A stretch of 27,462 nucleotides of DNA, taken from positions 1 to 27,462 of the forward strand of contig CAZHMM010000037.1 in assembly GCA_964533585.1 (NCBI GenBank). Reading direction: 5' to 3'. This stretch comes from Elioraea sp964533585 (GTDB lineage: Bacteria; Pseudomonadota; Alphaproteobacteria; Acetobacterales; Acetobacteraceae). A program made the translations under genes and the position numbers. Shown piece by piece: positions 1 through 7,561 of the stretch (the stretch's first letter is position 1; every line of letters begins with the position of its first letter). Below the pieces are notes generated by a model that worked only from the letters and a program-made list of their open reading frames with translations, made no database searches and was not told where the DNA came from.

Positions 1-603
1 CCCGCCGCTCCGCCGACGCCCGAGCACCCGCTGGGGGCCGCGCGCGCGCAGCTGCTCAACACCTACATCGTCGCGGAGACGGCTGACGGCGCGGTGGTGC
101 TGGTCGATCAGCACGCCGCCGCCGAGCGCCTCGCGCACGAGGCGCTGAAGCGCGCGCTCGACCAGGGAGGTGTGGCGCCGCAGACGCTGCTCTCGCCCGA
201 GGTGGTGGAGCTCTCGCCCGCCGCATCCGAGGCGGTGCTCGCGCGCGCGGATGAGCTCGCGCGTCTCGGCCTCGCGGTCGAGCCGTTCGGGGGCGCCGTG
301 CTGCTGCGCGCGGTGCCGGCTCCGCTCGCCGGCTGCGATGCGGCGGCGCTGCTGCGCGACATCGCCGAGGAACTGGCCGACAGCGGTGAGACGACCATGC
401 TGCGCGTGCGGATCGATGCGGTGCTGGCGCGCATGGCCTGCCACGGCTCCTTGCGCGCCGGCCGCCGCCTCGCGCCCGCCGAGATGGATGCGCTGCTGCG
501 CCAGATCGAGGCGACACCGAACAGCGGCACGTGCAGCCATGGCCGCCCCACCTGGATCCGCCTGACGCGCGCCGAGCTGGAACGCCTGTTCGGCCGCCGC
601 TGA
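1..603 (+). CDS. mutL: MutL DNA mismatch repair endonuclease, C-terminal part (5' end outside window)
   Basis: The first 200 codons are open from base 1 and end at a TGA at 601-603, so only the C-terminal dimerisation and endonuclease domain is present; the GHKL ATPase part lies upstream of the window. Visible residues 36-47 read DQHAAAERLAHE, an exact match to the MutL nicking motif DQHA-x2-E-x4-E. An ACHGS segment and a CSHGRP segment near the C-terminus fit the other metal-site motifs of endonuclease-type MutL. This is the form used by bacteria that lack MutH, which includes most alphaproteobacteria. The protein acts with MutS in the cytoplasm to nick the new strand beside mismatches. The internal ATG at 94 is not the true start, because the domain runs through it. 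The next gene begins 14 bases downstream. Confidence 0.93.
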   Translation, partial: PAAPPTPEHPLGAARAQLLNTYIVAETADGAVVLVDQHAAAERLAHEALKRALDQGGVAPQTLLSPEVVELSPAASEAVLARADELARLGLAVEPFGGAVLLRAVPAPLAGCDAAALLRDIAEELADSGETTMLRVRIDAVLARMACHGSLRAGRRLAPAEMDALLRQIEATPNSGTCSHGRPTWIRLTRAELERLFGRR

Positions 604-605
604 CC

Positions 606-611
606 AAGGAG
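606..611 (+). promoter_or_regulatory. Ribosome binding site fixing the start of the D-aminopeptidase-like gene
   Basis: AAGGAG lies six bases before the ATG at 618. It follows the mutL stop directly and supports this ATG over the in-frame ATG at 531, which lies inside mutL. Confidence 0.7.
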
Positions 612-617
612 CCCCTA

Positions 618-2141
618 ATGCCGTTCGATCTCGCCCGCGCGCAGGCGCACGCCGACGCGGTCGCCGCATCCTGGGCCGCGGCGCGCGGACCCGGCGGCGC
701 GATCGTGCTGTTCGACCGCGACGGCCCGCGCGCCACCGCCTGCGGCGGGCTGGCGAGCCTCGACCACGCGCTCGCGATCACGCCCGACACGGCGTTCCGC
801 TGGGCCTCGATCACCAAGCACGTGCTCGCTGCGCTCGTTTTGCGCGAGGGCGGGATCGGGCTCGATGATCCGCTCGGGGCACATCTTCCCGAGCTCGCGC
901 CCGCGCCGGCCGCGGTGCCGGTCGGCCGCGCGCTCGACATGACCGGCGGCATCCCCGACGCGATGGAGGCGCTGTGGCAGCTCGGCGTGCCCTGGACCGC
1001 GACGCACACGCGCGACGCGCTCTATCGGTTCACCGCCGCGATCGACGCGCTGAACTATCCGTGCGGCAGCGAGATCTCCTACACCAACACCGGCTATCGC
1101 TGGATGCAGCATGCGCTCGAGCCGCGCGTGGGCCCGCTCGGCGCGGCCTGGCGCGAGACGTTCTTCGCGCCGCTCGGCCTCGCCTCCGTCCACTTCCCCG
1201 AGGACTGGACCGATCCGGTGCCGCAGCTCGCCACCGGCTACTGGCGCGACGACGCCGGCGCCTGGCATTCGGGCCGCTACGGCACGCATCTCTCCGCCTC
1301 GGGCGGGCTCGCAGGCTCGGCACGCGATCTCGCGACCTGGCTTGCCGCGCTGCTCGCCGAGCGCGCCCCCGTGCAGGACCTGCTGCCGCGCCTCGCCGCA
1401 CGCCGGCGTCTCACCGATGGGCGCGAAACGGGCTACGGCCTCGGCATCGCCCATGCGCCCTTCCTCGGCATCCCGCTCTACGGGCACGGCGGATCGCTGC
1501 CGGGATTCAAGAACCATGTGCTGATCGCCCCCGAGCACGGCATCGGCATCGTGCTGCTGTCGAACCGCGAGGACACCGATCCGCTCGGGGTCGCCCTCGA
1601 CGTGATCGCCGCCGGGCTCGGCGCGACCCTGCCGCAAGCCGCCACCGCGCTGCCGGACGGGCTGTTCGCCGCCGCGGACGGATCGCCGTTCTGGATCGAG
1701 TGCGCGGGCGGGCGCGTGACGTTCCTCGGCGCCGCGGAGCAGCTCTTCGACGCGGGCGACGGCTGGGCGGTGTCGCGCAGCCCGTATATGTGGATCCGGC
1801 TGCGTCACGCGGGCGGCGCGATCGCCGGGGAGATCAACCACGTCGCGCGCCGCTTCGTCCCTGTGCCGCGCGACGCCGCGCCCGATCCTGCCTGGGCGGG
1901 ACGCTGGGGCAACGACGCGCTCGGCGCCGCGTTCGAGGTCGCGGTCGCGGACGGCAGGGCGACACTGACCATGGGCGCCGGCCCGCTGCGGACCGCGATG
2001 CCGCTCGCCCCGCTCGGCGACGGCGCGCTCGGGCACCGCGCCGACGGGCCTTGGGTGCTGCGGCCCTGCGTCGCCTTCGCCGCCGACGCATGCCGGATTA
2101 TCACCAACCGCTGCCGCGTGTTCACCTTCCAGCGCGCCTGA
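618..2141 (+). CDS. D-aminopeptidase-like serine hydrolase (class C beta-lactamase fold)
   Basis: 507 residues with no signal peptide, so probably cytoplasmic. The three motifs of penicillin-recognising serine enzymes are present: S64-I-T-K67, Y155-T-N157 and H290-G-G. Their spacing is almost the same as in the Ochrobactrum anthropi D-aminopeptidase (as I recall it, S62/K65, Y153/N155, H287), and the length of about 510-520 residues also fits. The roughly 170-residue tail after the HGG motif would correspond to the two small C-terminal beta domains of that enzyme. Such enzymes remove N-terminal D-amino acids from peptides and amides; the exact substrate here is inferred. The gene sits between mutL and a peptide-type solute-binding protein 20 bases downstream, suggesting a shared transcript and use of imported D-residue peptides. 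A generic beta-lactamase-family esterase is the main alternative. Confidence 0.8.
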   Translation: MPFDLARAQAHADAVAASWAAARGPGGAIVLFDRDGPRATACGGLASLDHALAITPDTAFRWASITKHVLAALVLREGGIGLDDPLGAHLPELAPAPAAVPVGRALDMTGGIPDAMEALWQLGVPWTATHTRDALYRFTAAIDALNYPCGSEISYTNTGYRWMQHALEPRVGPLGAAWRETFFAPLGLASVHFPEDWTDPVPQLATGYWRDDAGAWHSGRYGTHLSASGGLAGSARDLATWLAALLAERAPVQDLLPRLAARRRLTDGRETGYGLGIAHAPFLGIPLYGHGGSLPGFKNHVLIAPEHGIGIVLLSNREDTDPLGVALDVIAAGLGATLPQAATALPDGLFAAADGSPFWIECAGGRVTFLGAAEQLFDAGDGWAVSRSPYMWIRLRHAGGAIAGEINHVARRFVPVPRDAAPDPAWAGRWGNDALGAAFEVAVADGRATLTMGAGPLRTAMPLAPLGDGALGHRADGPWVLRPCVAFAADACRIITNRCRVFTFQRA

Positions 2142-2161
2142 CCAACGGGGAAGGACCGACC

Positions 2162-3733
2162 ATGACCCTGCGCCGAACCATGCTCGCGGCGGCGGCCGCG
2201 TGCGTGCTTGCAGCACCCGCCATCGCCCAGGACAACGTGCTGCGCGTCGTGCCGCACGCCGATCTGCGCACGCTCGACCCTGTGGCGGTCTCGGTGGTGA
2301 TCACCCGCATGCACGGGCTGATGATCTACGAGACCCTGTTCGCCTGGGACGAGAACCTTCAGCCCAAGCCGCAGATGGTCGAGCGCTGGTCGGTCTCGCC
2401 CGACGGCCTGACCTGGACGTTCACGCTGCGCGACGGGCTGAAGTTCCATGACGGCCAGCCCGTCACCACCGCCGACGTCGCGCAGAGCCTGCGCCGCTGG
2501 ATGGCGCGCGACACGGTGGGCTCGCGCGTCGGCGATGCGCTCGCCTCGCTCGACATCGTCGATGCGAAGACGTTCCGCATGGTGCTGCAGCGCCCCTTCG
2601 GCCTGATGGAATACGCGCTCGGCTCGGCGGTCGGGCAGATCCCGGTGATCATGCGCGAGGAGGACGCGAAGACCGATCCGGCGCGTCCGATCACCGCCAC
2701 GGTCGGCTCCGGACCGTTCCGCTTCAACCGCGAGCGCTGGATGGCCGGGCAGGTGGTGGTCTATGACCGCAACCCCGACTATGTGCCGCGCAATGAGCCT
2801 CCCTCGGGCCTCGCCGGCGGGCGTGTCGTCAAGGTTGACCGCGTCGAGTGGCGCAACATCCCCGATGCCTCGACCGTCGCCGCGGCGATGCAGGCGGGCG
2901 AGATCGATATCTGGGAGCAGCCCGCGACGGACCTGATCCCCGTGCTGGCCCGCGCGCGCACCGTCTCGCTCGACAAGCTGAACAACATCGGCACACAGGG
3001 CATGCTGCGTCCGAACAGCCTGTTTGCCCCCTTCAACGACCCCCGCGCGCGGCTGGCGCTGGCCTACATGTTCGACCAGGCCGATACGATGGCCGCCGGG
3101 TTCGGCGACGAGCGCTGGTGGCGCCGCTGCGAGGCGTTCTTCATCTGCGGTAGCGTCTACGGCTCGGAGGCGGGGGCGGATGATCTGCGCCGGCCGAACA
3201 TCGAAAAGGCGAAGTCATTGCTGGCCGAGGCTGGCTATCGGGGCGAGCGCATCGTCTTCGTCACCACCAACGACATCGCGCCGATCGGGCGGATGGCGGA
3301 GGTGGCCGCGGGGGGCATGCGCCAGGCCGGGATGAACGTTGCTCTCCAGTACAACGACTGGGGCACCGTGATCACGCGCCAAGTGAACCGGAATCCGCCG
3401 GATCAGGGCGGCTACAACATCTTCCTGACCTACGCCTCGGGCGCGACCATGTTCCATCCGCTGACCAACATCGGCACCAACATGTCCTGCGATGGCCGAA
3501 ACTGGGCCGGCTGGCCCTGCGACGAGGAGGCCGAACGCATCCGCCGCGCCTTCATCGACGCGACCGACGAAGCGACGCGCAAGCGGCTGGCCGAGGAACT
3601 CCAGGCACGGCTCGCCGTGGTGCAGCCCTACCGCGTGCTCGGCCAGGCGGATCTCCCCTATGCGCGGCGCACCGCCGTCAGCGGCGTGCTCGCCTCGCCG
3701 GTGATGGTGTTCTGGAACATCGAGAAGCGCTGA
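2162..3733 (+). CDS. ABC transporter substrate-binding protein, family 5 (peptide/dipeptide type)
   Basis: 523 residues. Residues 1-22 form a signal peptide (two arginines, an alanine-rich core, AIA before Q23), so the product is periplasmic. The body is a standard SBP_bac_5 protein of the DppA/OppA type: the conserved stretch GLTWTFTLRDGLKFHDG is at about residues 79-95, followed by the RALAYMFD-like region. It should bind peptides or similar solutes and deliver them to an ABC permease. No permease or ATPase gene lies nearby, so it is an orphan binding protein here and must use a transporter encoded elsewhere. The start is chosen at 2162 because a GGGGAAGGA ribosome site precedes it at about 2146-2154 and the signal peptide begins there. 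It follows the D-aminopeptidase-like gene by 20 bases. Confidence 0.88.
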   Translation: MTLRRTMLAAAAACVLAAPAIAQDNVLRVVPHADLRTLDPVAVSVVITRMHGLMIYETLFAWDENLQPKPQMVERWSVSPDGLTWTFTLRDGLKFHDGQPVTTADVAQSLRRWMARDTVGSRVGDALASLDIVDAKTFRMVLQRPFGLMEYALGSAVGQIPVIMREEDAKTDPARPITATVGSGPFRFNRERWMAGQVVVYDRNPDYVPRNEPPSGLAGGRVVKVDRVEWRNIPDASTVAAAMQAGEIDIWEQPATDLIPVLARARTVSLDKLNNIGTQGMLRPNSLFAPFNDPRARLALAYMFDQADTMAAGFGDERWWRRCEAFFICGSVYGSEAGADDLRRPNIEKAKSLLAEAGYRGERIVFVTTNDIAPIGRMAEVAAGGMRQAGMNVALQYNDWGTVITRQVNRNPPDQGGYNIFLTYASGATMFHPLTNIGTNMSCDGRNWAGWPCDEEAERIRRAFIDATDEATRKRLAEELQARLAVVQPYRVLGQADLPYARRTAVSGVLASPVMVFWNIEKR

Positions 3734-3740
3734 AAGGATC

Positions 3741-3763
3741 GGGGGCTGGCGCGGCCGGCCCCC
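3741..3763. terminator. GC-rich hairpin between convergent genes, probable bidirectional terminator
   Basis: GGGGGCTGGC (3741-3750) pairs with GCCGGCCCCC (3754-3763) around a three-base loop, ten pairs with one G-T wobble. It fills the 37-base gap between two convergent stop codons. There is no T tract on either side, so a Rho-independent role is inferred from position and stem strength. Confidence 0.5.
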
Positions 3764-3770
3764 ACCCGCA

Positions 3771-5594
3771 TCACTTCGCCGACGCGAGGGCGTGGGCGCC
3801 CACGCTCTCGGGCACGTAGCCGTTCTCCCGCGTCAGGCTCGGATCGAGGCACAGCACGTCCTCGAACTCGTTCACGCTGTCGATCTCGGTTCCCATGGCG
3901 ATGTTGGTCACGCGCTCGAGGATGAACTCGAGCACCACCGGCACGTGGTGCTCGGCCATCAGCCGCTCGGCCTCGGCGAAGGCCTCCTTGAACTGGTTCG
4001 GGCTGGTCACGCGCAGCGCCTTGCAGCCGAGCCCCTCCGCCACCGCGACGTGATCGACCCCGTAGCCGGCAACGTCCTCGCCCTGCTCGGCCATGTTGAT
4101 GTTCTCGAAGGCGAGGCTCACCTCGAAATCCATCTGGAAGCCGCGCTGCGCCTGTCGGATCAGGCCGAGATAGGAGTTGTTCACGACGATCTGCAGGAAC
4201 GGCAGCTTGTGCTGCGCGCCCACCGCAAGCTCCTCGATCAGGAACTGGAAGTCGTAGTCGCCGGAGAGCGCGACGATCTTGCGGTCCGGATCGGCCGCGC
4301 GCACGCCGAGTGCTGCCGGCAGCGTCCAGCCGAGCGGGCCGGCCTGGCCGCAATTGATCCAGTTGCCGGGCTTGTAGACCTTGAGGAACTGTGCGCCGGC
4401 GATCTGGCTGAGCCCGATCGTGGTGACGTAGCACACGTCGCGGCCGAACTGCTCGACCATCTCCTGATAGACGCGCTGCGGCTTCAGCGGCACCTGGTCG
4501 TAATGCGTCCGCCGCAGCATCGTGGCCTTGCGGTGCAGGCACTCCGCGGCCCATGCCGACCGATCGGCGAGCCGGCCTTCGCGCGCCCACTCCTCGGCCA
4601 CCGCGACGAACAGCTCGAGTGCTGCCTTCGCGTCCGAGACGATACCGAAATCAGGCGCAAAGACCCGGCCGATCTGGGTCGGCTCGATGTCCACGTGCAC
4701 GAATTTCCGGCCCTTGGTGTAGGTCTCGACCGATCCGGTGTGGCGGTTGGCCCAGCGATTGCCGATGCCGAGCACGAAGTCGGAGCGCAGGAAGGTCGCG
4801 TTGCCGTAGCGATGGCTCGTCTGCAGCCCGACCATGCCGGCCATCAGCGGATGATCATCCGGAATGGCGCCCCAGCCCATCAGCGTCGGGATCACCGGGA
4901 TGCCGGTGATCTCGGCGAAACGCACCAGCAGGTCGGCGGCGTCGGCATTGATGATCCCGCCGCCGGCGACGATCAGCGGCCGGTCGGCCGCGTTCAGCAT
5001 GGCCAGCGCCTTTTCGACCTGCCGGCGGGTCGCGGCGGGCTTGTAGACGGGCAGGGGCTCATAGGTGTCGATGTCGAACTCGATCTCGCCCATTTGCACA
5101 TCGACCGGCAGGTCGATCAGCACCGGGCCCGGGCGGCCGGAGCGCATCACGTGGAAGGCCTGCTGGAACACCATCGGCACCAGCGCCGGCTCGCGCACCG
5201 TCACCGCCCACTTGGTCACCGGCTTGGCGATCGCCTCGATGTCGACCGCCTGGAAGTCCTCCTTGTGCAGCTTGGCGCGCGGCGCCTGGCCGGTGATGCA
5301 GAGGATCGGCAGGCTGTCGGCCTGCGCCGTGTAGAGGCCGGTGATCATGTCGGTGCCGGCGGGGCCCGAGGTGCCGATACAGACGCCGATATTGCCGGGC
5401 TTCGCGCGCGTATAGCCGTCGGCCATGTGAGACGCACCCTCGACATGACGGGCGAGGATGTGGCGGATGCCGCCATGGCGGCGCATCGCCGAGTAGAACG
5501 GATTGATCGCCGCTCCCGGCACGCCGAAGGCGCACCTGACCCCCTCGCGCTCCAGCACCAGCACGGCGGCATCGACGGCGCGCATTCTCGGCAT
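3771..5594 (-). CDS. gcl: Glyoxylate carboligase (tartronate-semialdehyde synthase)
   Basis: 607 residues, close to the 593 of E. coli Gcl, with near-identity over long stretches such as the N-terminal GVPGAAINPFYSAMR. Gcl joins two glyoxylates with loss of CO2 to give tartronate semialdehyde, using ThDP, Mg and FAD. Valine 51 in ARHVEGASHM replaces the glutamate that nearly all other ThDP enzymes use at this position, a diagnostic Gcl feature. The ThDP site is GDYDFQF (445-451) with N472-N473. The start ATG is preceded by GGGAGA. Genes that usually follow gcl (hydroxypyruvate isomerase hyi, tartronate semialdehyde reductase glxR) are absent here; the next gene downstream is convergent. It is divergent from an AllR-like regulator, with operators between them. 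The product is cytoplasmic. Confidence 0.97.
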   Translation of the reverse strand: MPRMRAVDAAVLVLEREGVRCAFGVPGAAINPFYSAMRRHGGIRHILARHVEGASHMADGYTRAKPGNIGVCIGTSGPAGTDMITGLYTAQADSLPILCITGQAPRAKLHKEDFQAVDIEAIAKPVTKWAVTVREPALVPMVFQQAFHVMRSGRPGPVLIDLPVDVQMGEIEFDIDTYEPLPVYKPAATRRQVEKALAMLNAADRPLIVAGGGIINADAADLLVRFAEITGIPVIPTLMGWGAIPDDHPLMAGMVGLQTSHRYGNATFLRSDFVLGIGNRWANRHTGSVETYTKGRKFVHVDIEPTQIGRVFAPDFGIVSDAKAALELFVAVAEEWAREGRLADRSAWAAECLHRKATMLRRTHYDQVPLKPQRVYQEMVEQFGRDVCYVTTIGLSQIAGAQFLKVYKPGNWINCGQAGPLGWTLPAALGVRAADPDRKIVALSGDYDFQFLIEELAVGAQHKLPFLQIVVNNSYLGLIRQAQRGFQMDFEVSLAFENINMAEQGEDVAGYGVDHVAVAEGLGCKALRVTSPNQFKEAFAEAERLMAEHHVPVVLEFILERVTNIAMGTEIDSVNEFEDVLCLDPSLTRENGYVPESVGAHALASAK

Positions 5595-5658
5595 TGCGGT
5601 CTCCCTGTCTGGACTTGAGCGCGAGATACCGGTGCAGCCGGGGCAGAGGCAAGTTTTT

Positions 5659-5673
5659 CGGAAAAATTTTCCG
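5659..5673. promoter_or_regulatory. AllR/IclR-type operator 1, overlapping the gcl -10 box
   Basis: CGGAAAAATTTTCCG is a perfect 15-base palindrome around a central A. It strongly resembles the GGAAA-TTTCC operators that I recall for E. coli AllR in front of gcl. It lies 65-79 bases upstream of the gcl start and covers the predicted gcl -10 element, so a bound regulator would block RNA polymerase. Confidence 0.78.
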
Positions 5674-5694
5674 CGTTTCGGTCCATCAGGTCAA
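5666..5694 (-). promoter_or_regulatory. Predicted gcl promoter (-35 TTGACC, -10 GAAAAT)
   Basis: Read on the minus strand, TTGACC (5694 to 5689) is followed after exactly 17 bases by GAAAAT (5671 to 5666). This predicts a start near 5659 and a leader of about 64 bases before the gcl ATG at 5594. The -10 box lies inside operator 1, which fits repression. The call rests on motif match alone. Confidence 0.5.
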
Positions 5695-5712
5695 CGCATT
5701 GAGATTCCTGGC

Positions 5713-5725
5713 AGAATAGTTTTCC
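5713..5725. promoter_or_regulatory. AllR/IclR-type operator 2 (degenerate)
   Basis: AGAATAGTTTTCC matches operator 1 core GGAAAAATTTTCC at 10 of 13 positions. Its centre is 53 bases from that of operator 1. The right half-site TTTTCC is intact and the left half-site is degenerate. Confidence 0.5.
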
Positions 5726-5749
5726 ACCTGCGCATGATCCCGCAAGACT

Positions 5750-5762
5750 GGAATACTTTTCC
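5750..5762. promoter_or_regulatory. AllR/IclR-type operator 3, upstream of the regulator gene
   Basis: GGAATACTTTTCC matches the operator 1 core at 11 of 13 positions and keeps both outer half-sites, GGAA and TTCC. It ends 35 bases before the regulator's first ATG, a position suited to autoregulation. Operators 2 and 3 share GAATA-N-TTTTCC as a direct repeat 37 bases apart. Confidence 0.58.
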
Positions 5763-5797
5763 TCTTCACAGGCCCGCGAGGACGTGCGACGTCGTCA

Positions 5798-6628
5798 ATG
5801 ATGACCGTGCCGCAGAAGCGGCTGCGCGGCCGCCCGCGCCTTGCCCAGAGCGCCACCGACGCCGGCGGCGTGCAGACCCTCGATCGCGCCGTCGCGCTGA
5901 TGCGCCAGGTCGCCGAGGCGAACGGCCTCTCGCTCACCGAGGCCGCCGCCGCCGCCGGCCTGCCACCGTCCACCGCCTACCGCATGCTCGCGACATTGCA
6001 GCACCACGGCATCGTCGAGTTCGACGAGACCGCCCAGCTCTGGCACATCGGCGCCGAGTGCTTCCGCATCGGTGCCGCGTTCCTGCGCCGGCGCAAGATC
6101 GCCGAGCATGGCCGGCAGGTGATGCAGGCCCTCGTCGCCGAGAGCGGCGAGACCGCCAACCTCGCTGTGGCCGAGGAGGAGGGCGTGGTGTTCGTCAGCC
6201 AGGTCGAGACGCATGAGCCGATTCGCGCCTTCTTCCGCCCCGGCACACGCGCGCCGTTCCATGCCTCGGGCGTCGGCAAGGCGATTCTCGCGCACCTGTC
6301 GGACGAGCGTGCGGCCGCGCTGCTTCAGCGGCTGACGCTCGACCGTTTCACCGAACACACGGTCACCGACCGTACGAACCTGGCGCGCGACCTTGCTCGC
6401 ATCCGCGCCCGCGGCTGGGCGCTCGACGACGAGGAGCGCAATCCCGGCATGCGCTGCGTCGCCGCACCGATCTTCAACGAGTACGGCGAGCCGATCGCCG
6501 GGCTTTCGCTCTCGGGCCCGACCGTGCGGATGACGCGCGCGGCCGTCGCCGCACTTGGCCCAGCGGTGCGCGACGCGGCCGCGGCGATCACGCGCTCGAT
6601 CGGCGGGACCGTGCCGGCTCAGAAATAG
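5798..6628 (+). CDS. IclR-family transcriptional regulator, AllR-like (probable gcl repressor)
   Basis: 276 residues. The N-terminus has a short basic RGRPR segment (10-14), also seen in E. coli AllR. A winged helix-turn-helix follows at about 25-85 (LSLTEAAAAAGLPPSTAYRM at 45-63), then the IclR effector domain with HASGVGKAILA and the late GLSLSGPTVRMT stretch. E. coli AllR represses gcl and is released by glyoxylate or allantoin-related signals; the divergent placement next to gcl and the shared operators make the same role likely. ATG codons at 5798 and 5801 are both possible starts and differ by one residue; the nearest purine-rich site (GAGGA, 5778-5782) is rather distant. The stop overlaps the convergent downstream gene by ten bases. 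Confidence 0.9.
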   Translation: MMTVPQKRLRGRPRLAQSATDAGGVQTLDRAVALMRQVAEANGLSLTEAAAAAGLPPSTAYRMLATLQHHGIVEFDETAQLWHIGAECFRIGAAFLRRRKIAEHGRQVMQALVAESGETANLAVAEEEGVVFVSQVETHEPIRAFFRPGTRAPFHASGVGKAILAHLSDERAAALLQRLTLDRFTEHTVTDRTNLARDLARIRARGWALDDEERNPGMRCVAAPIFNEYGEPIAGLSLSGPTVRMTRAAVAALGPAVRDAAAAITRSIGGTVPAQK

Positions 6629-7107
6629 GCGATCGCGCGTCCGCTGGAGGCGACGCCGAGCCACAGCACCGCCGAGAACGCGGCGAGCGTGCGCGCGAGC
6701 TGTCCGGGTTCCTTGCCCTCCGGCGGCCAGGCGATGCGGTGAAACAGCACCACATTGGCGAGCGCCAGCACGACCAGCACCTTCTTCACGGCGAACGCGT
6801 CGTTGGTCGCGACATGCGTCGCATCCGCGGCCAGCATGACCGCGCCGGAAAGCACGATCGCGACGAACCCCACACGCGCGATCGGCAGCAGCAGTCGAGC
6901 GGCCGCGACGAACGGCACCGCGCGCGCCATCCCCAGCACGCGGAGGTCGAACGAGACGATCGCGCCGACCAGCAGCGCGATCCCCAGCACATGTGCGATC
7001 GAGGCGATCGGGTAGAGCCAGAGGTTGTCGCGCGCGATCTCGCCGAGCGCGCTCGCCTCCAGCCAGACCGACCAATCGGGCGCGGAGGTTGCGTGATTGT
7101 GCTCCAT
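6619..7107 (-). CDS. Small four-helix membrane protein, DUF6644-like
   Basis: 162 residues with four hydrophobic segments at about 30-52, 64-88, 105-125 and 138-160, so an inner-membrane protein. Histidines occur at H39 (SIAHVLGIA) and in the later LFHRIAWPP loop. The pattern resembles DUF6644-type membrane proteins; that family call is from memory and no function is established. It starts seven bases after the stop of the exported DUF6152-like protein on the same strand, so the two are almost certainly co-transcribed and may work as a pair. The 3' end overlaps the end of the convergent IclR gene by ten bases. Confidence 0.72.
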   Translation of the reverse strand: MEHNHATSAPDWSVWLEASALGEIARDNLWLYPIASIAHVLGIALLVGAIVSFDLRVLGMARAVPFVAAARLLLPIARVGFVAIVLSGAVMLAADATHVATNDAFAVKKVLVVLALANVVLFHRIAWPPEGKEPGQLARTLAAFSAVLWLGVASSGRAIAYF

Positions 7108-7114
7108 CGGCCGA

Positions 7115-7465
7115 TCAGCGGAGCTGCGTCACCTGCTCGCCGACGCGGATCCACTCCGCGCGCAGCTCCTCCTCCTTCTGACGGTGCGGATAGCCCATCA
7201 CCGTCACCGTCATGCCAGCGCGCAGCCCGTCCCGCGCGAGGCCGCGATTGTTCATGCGGAACGGCGGCGCCAGCACCACCTCCCAGGTCTTCGCCGGTGT
7301 CCTCAGCCAGATCGTCGCGTGCGGGTTGGCGAACTCCATGCGTTCGATCTCGCCTGTGAGGGTTTGCGGATTCTGTGCCTCGTAGCTGCCCCAGCCGTGA
7401 TGCGCCATCGCCGGCGCGCCGAACAGCGCGGGCGCAAGCGCAAGCAAGATGCGACGTGTCGGCAT
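7115..7465 (-). CDS. Small exported protein, DUF6152-like
   Basis: 116 residues. Residues 1-21 form a signal peptide ending AMA, followed directly by H22-H23-G-W, so the mature periplasmic protein would begin with a double histidine. The pattern HHGW, then LTGEIERMEFANPHATIWL, fits DUF6152 proteins, which look like small beta-barrel modules of the OB or NigD type. An N-terminal His at the mature end could bind a metal such as copper, but this is speculation. The gene is immediately upstream of the four-helix membrane protein on the same strand. The function is unknown. Confidence 0.75.
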   Translation of the reverse strand: MPTRRILLALAPALFGAPAMAHHGWGSYEAQNPQTLTGEIERMEFANPHATIWLRTPAKTWEVVLAPPFRMNNRGLARDGLRAGMTVTVMGYPHRQKEEELRAEWIRVGEQVTQLR

Positions 7466-7507
7466 GACGGTCTCCCGGTCCCGTTACTCCCGCAGACTGC
7501 TCTGTCG

Positions 7508-7540
7508 CGGGCGCCGGCGGAACCCCCGCGCACGCGCCCG
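7508..7540 (-). terminator. Hairpin downstream of the TetR-like gene, possible terminator
   Basis: CGGGCGC (7508-7514) pairs with GCGCCCG (7534-7540), and an inner GCGG/CCGC stem lies at 7517-7520/7526-7529. It begins 21 bases after the TetR-like stop, read on the minus strand. No T tract follows, so this is a weak call. The rest of the 96-base gap shows nothing else. Confidence 0.35.
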
Positions 7541-7561
7541 TGACGCGGACCGTTCGGGCCG

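Noticed and set aside
3792..5618. A 608-codon plus-strand frame antisense to gcl
   Set aside because: Mirror of gcl codon bias, with no recognisable domain.
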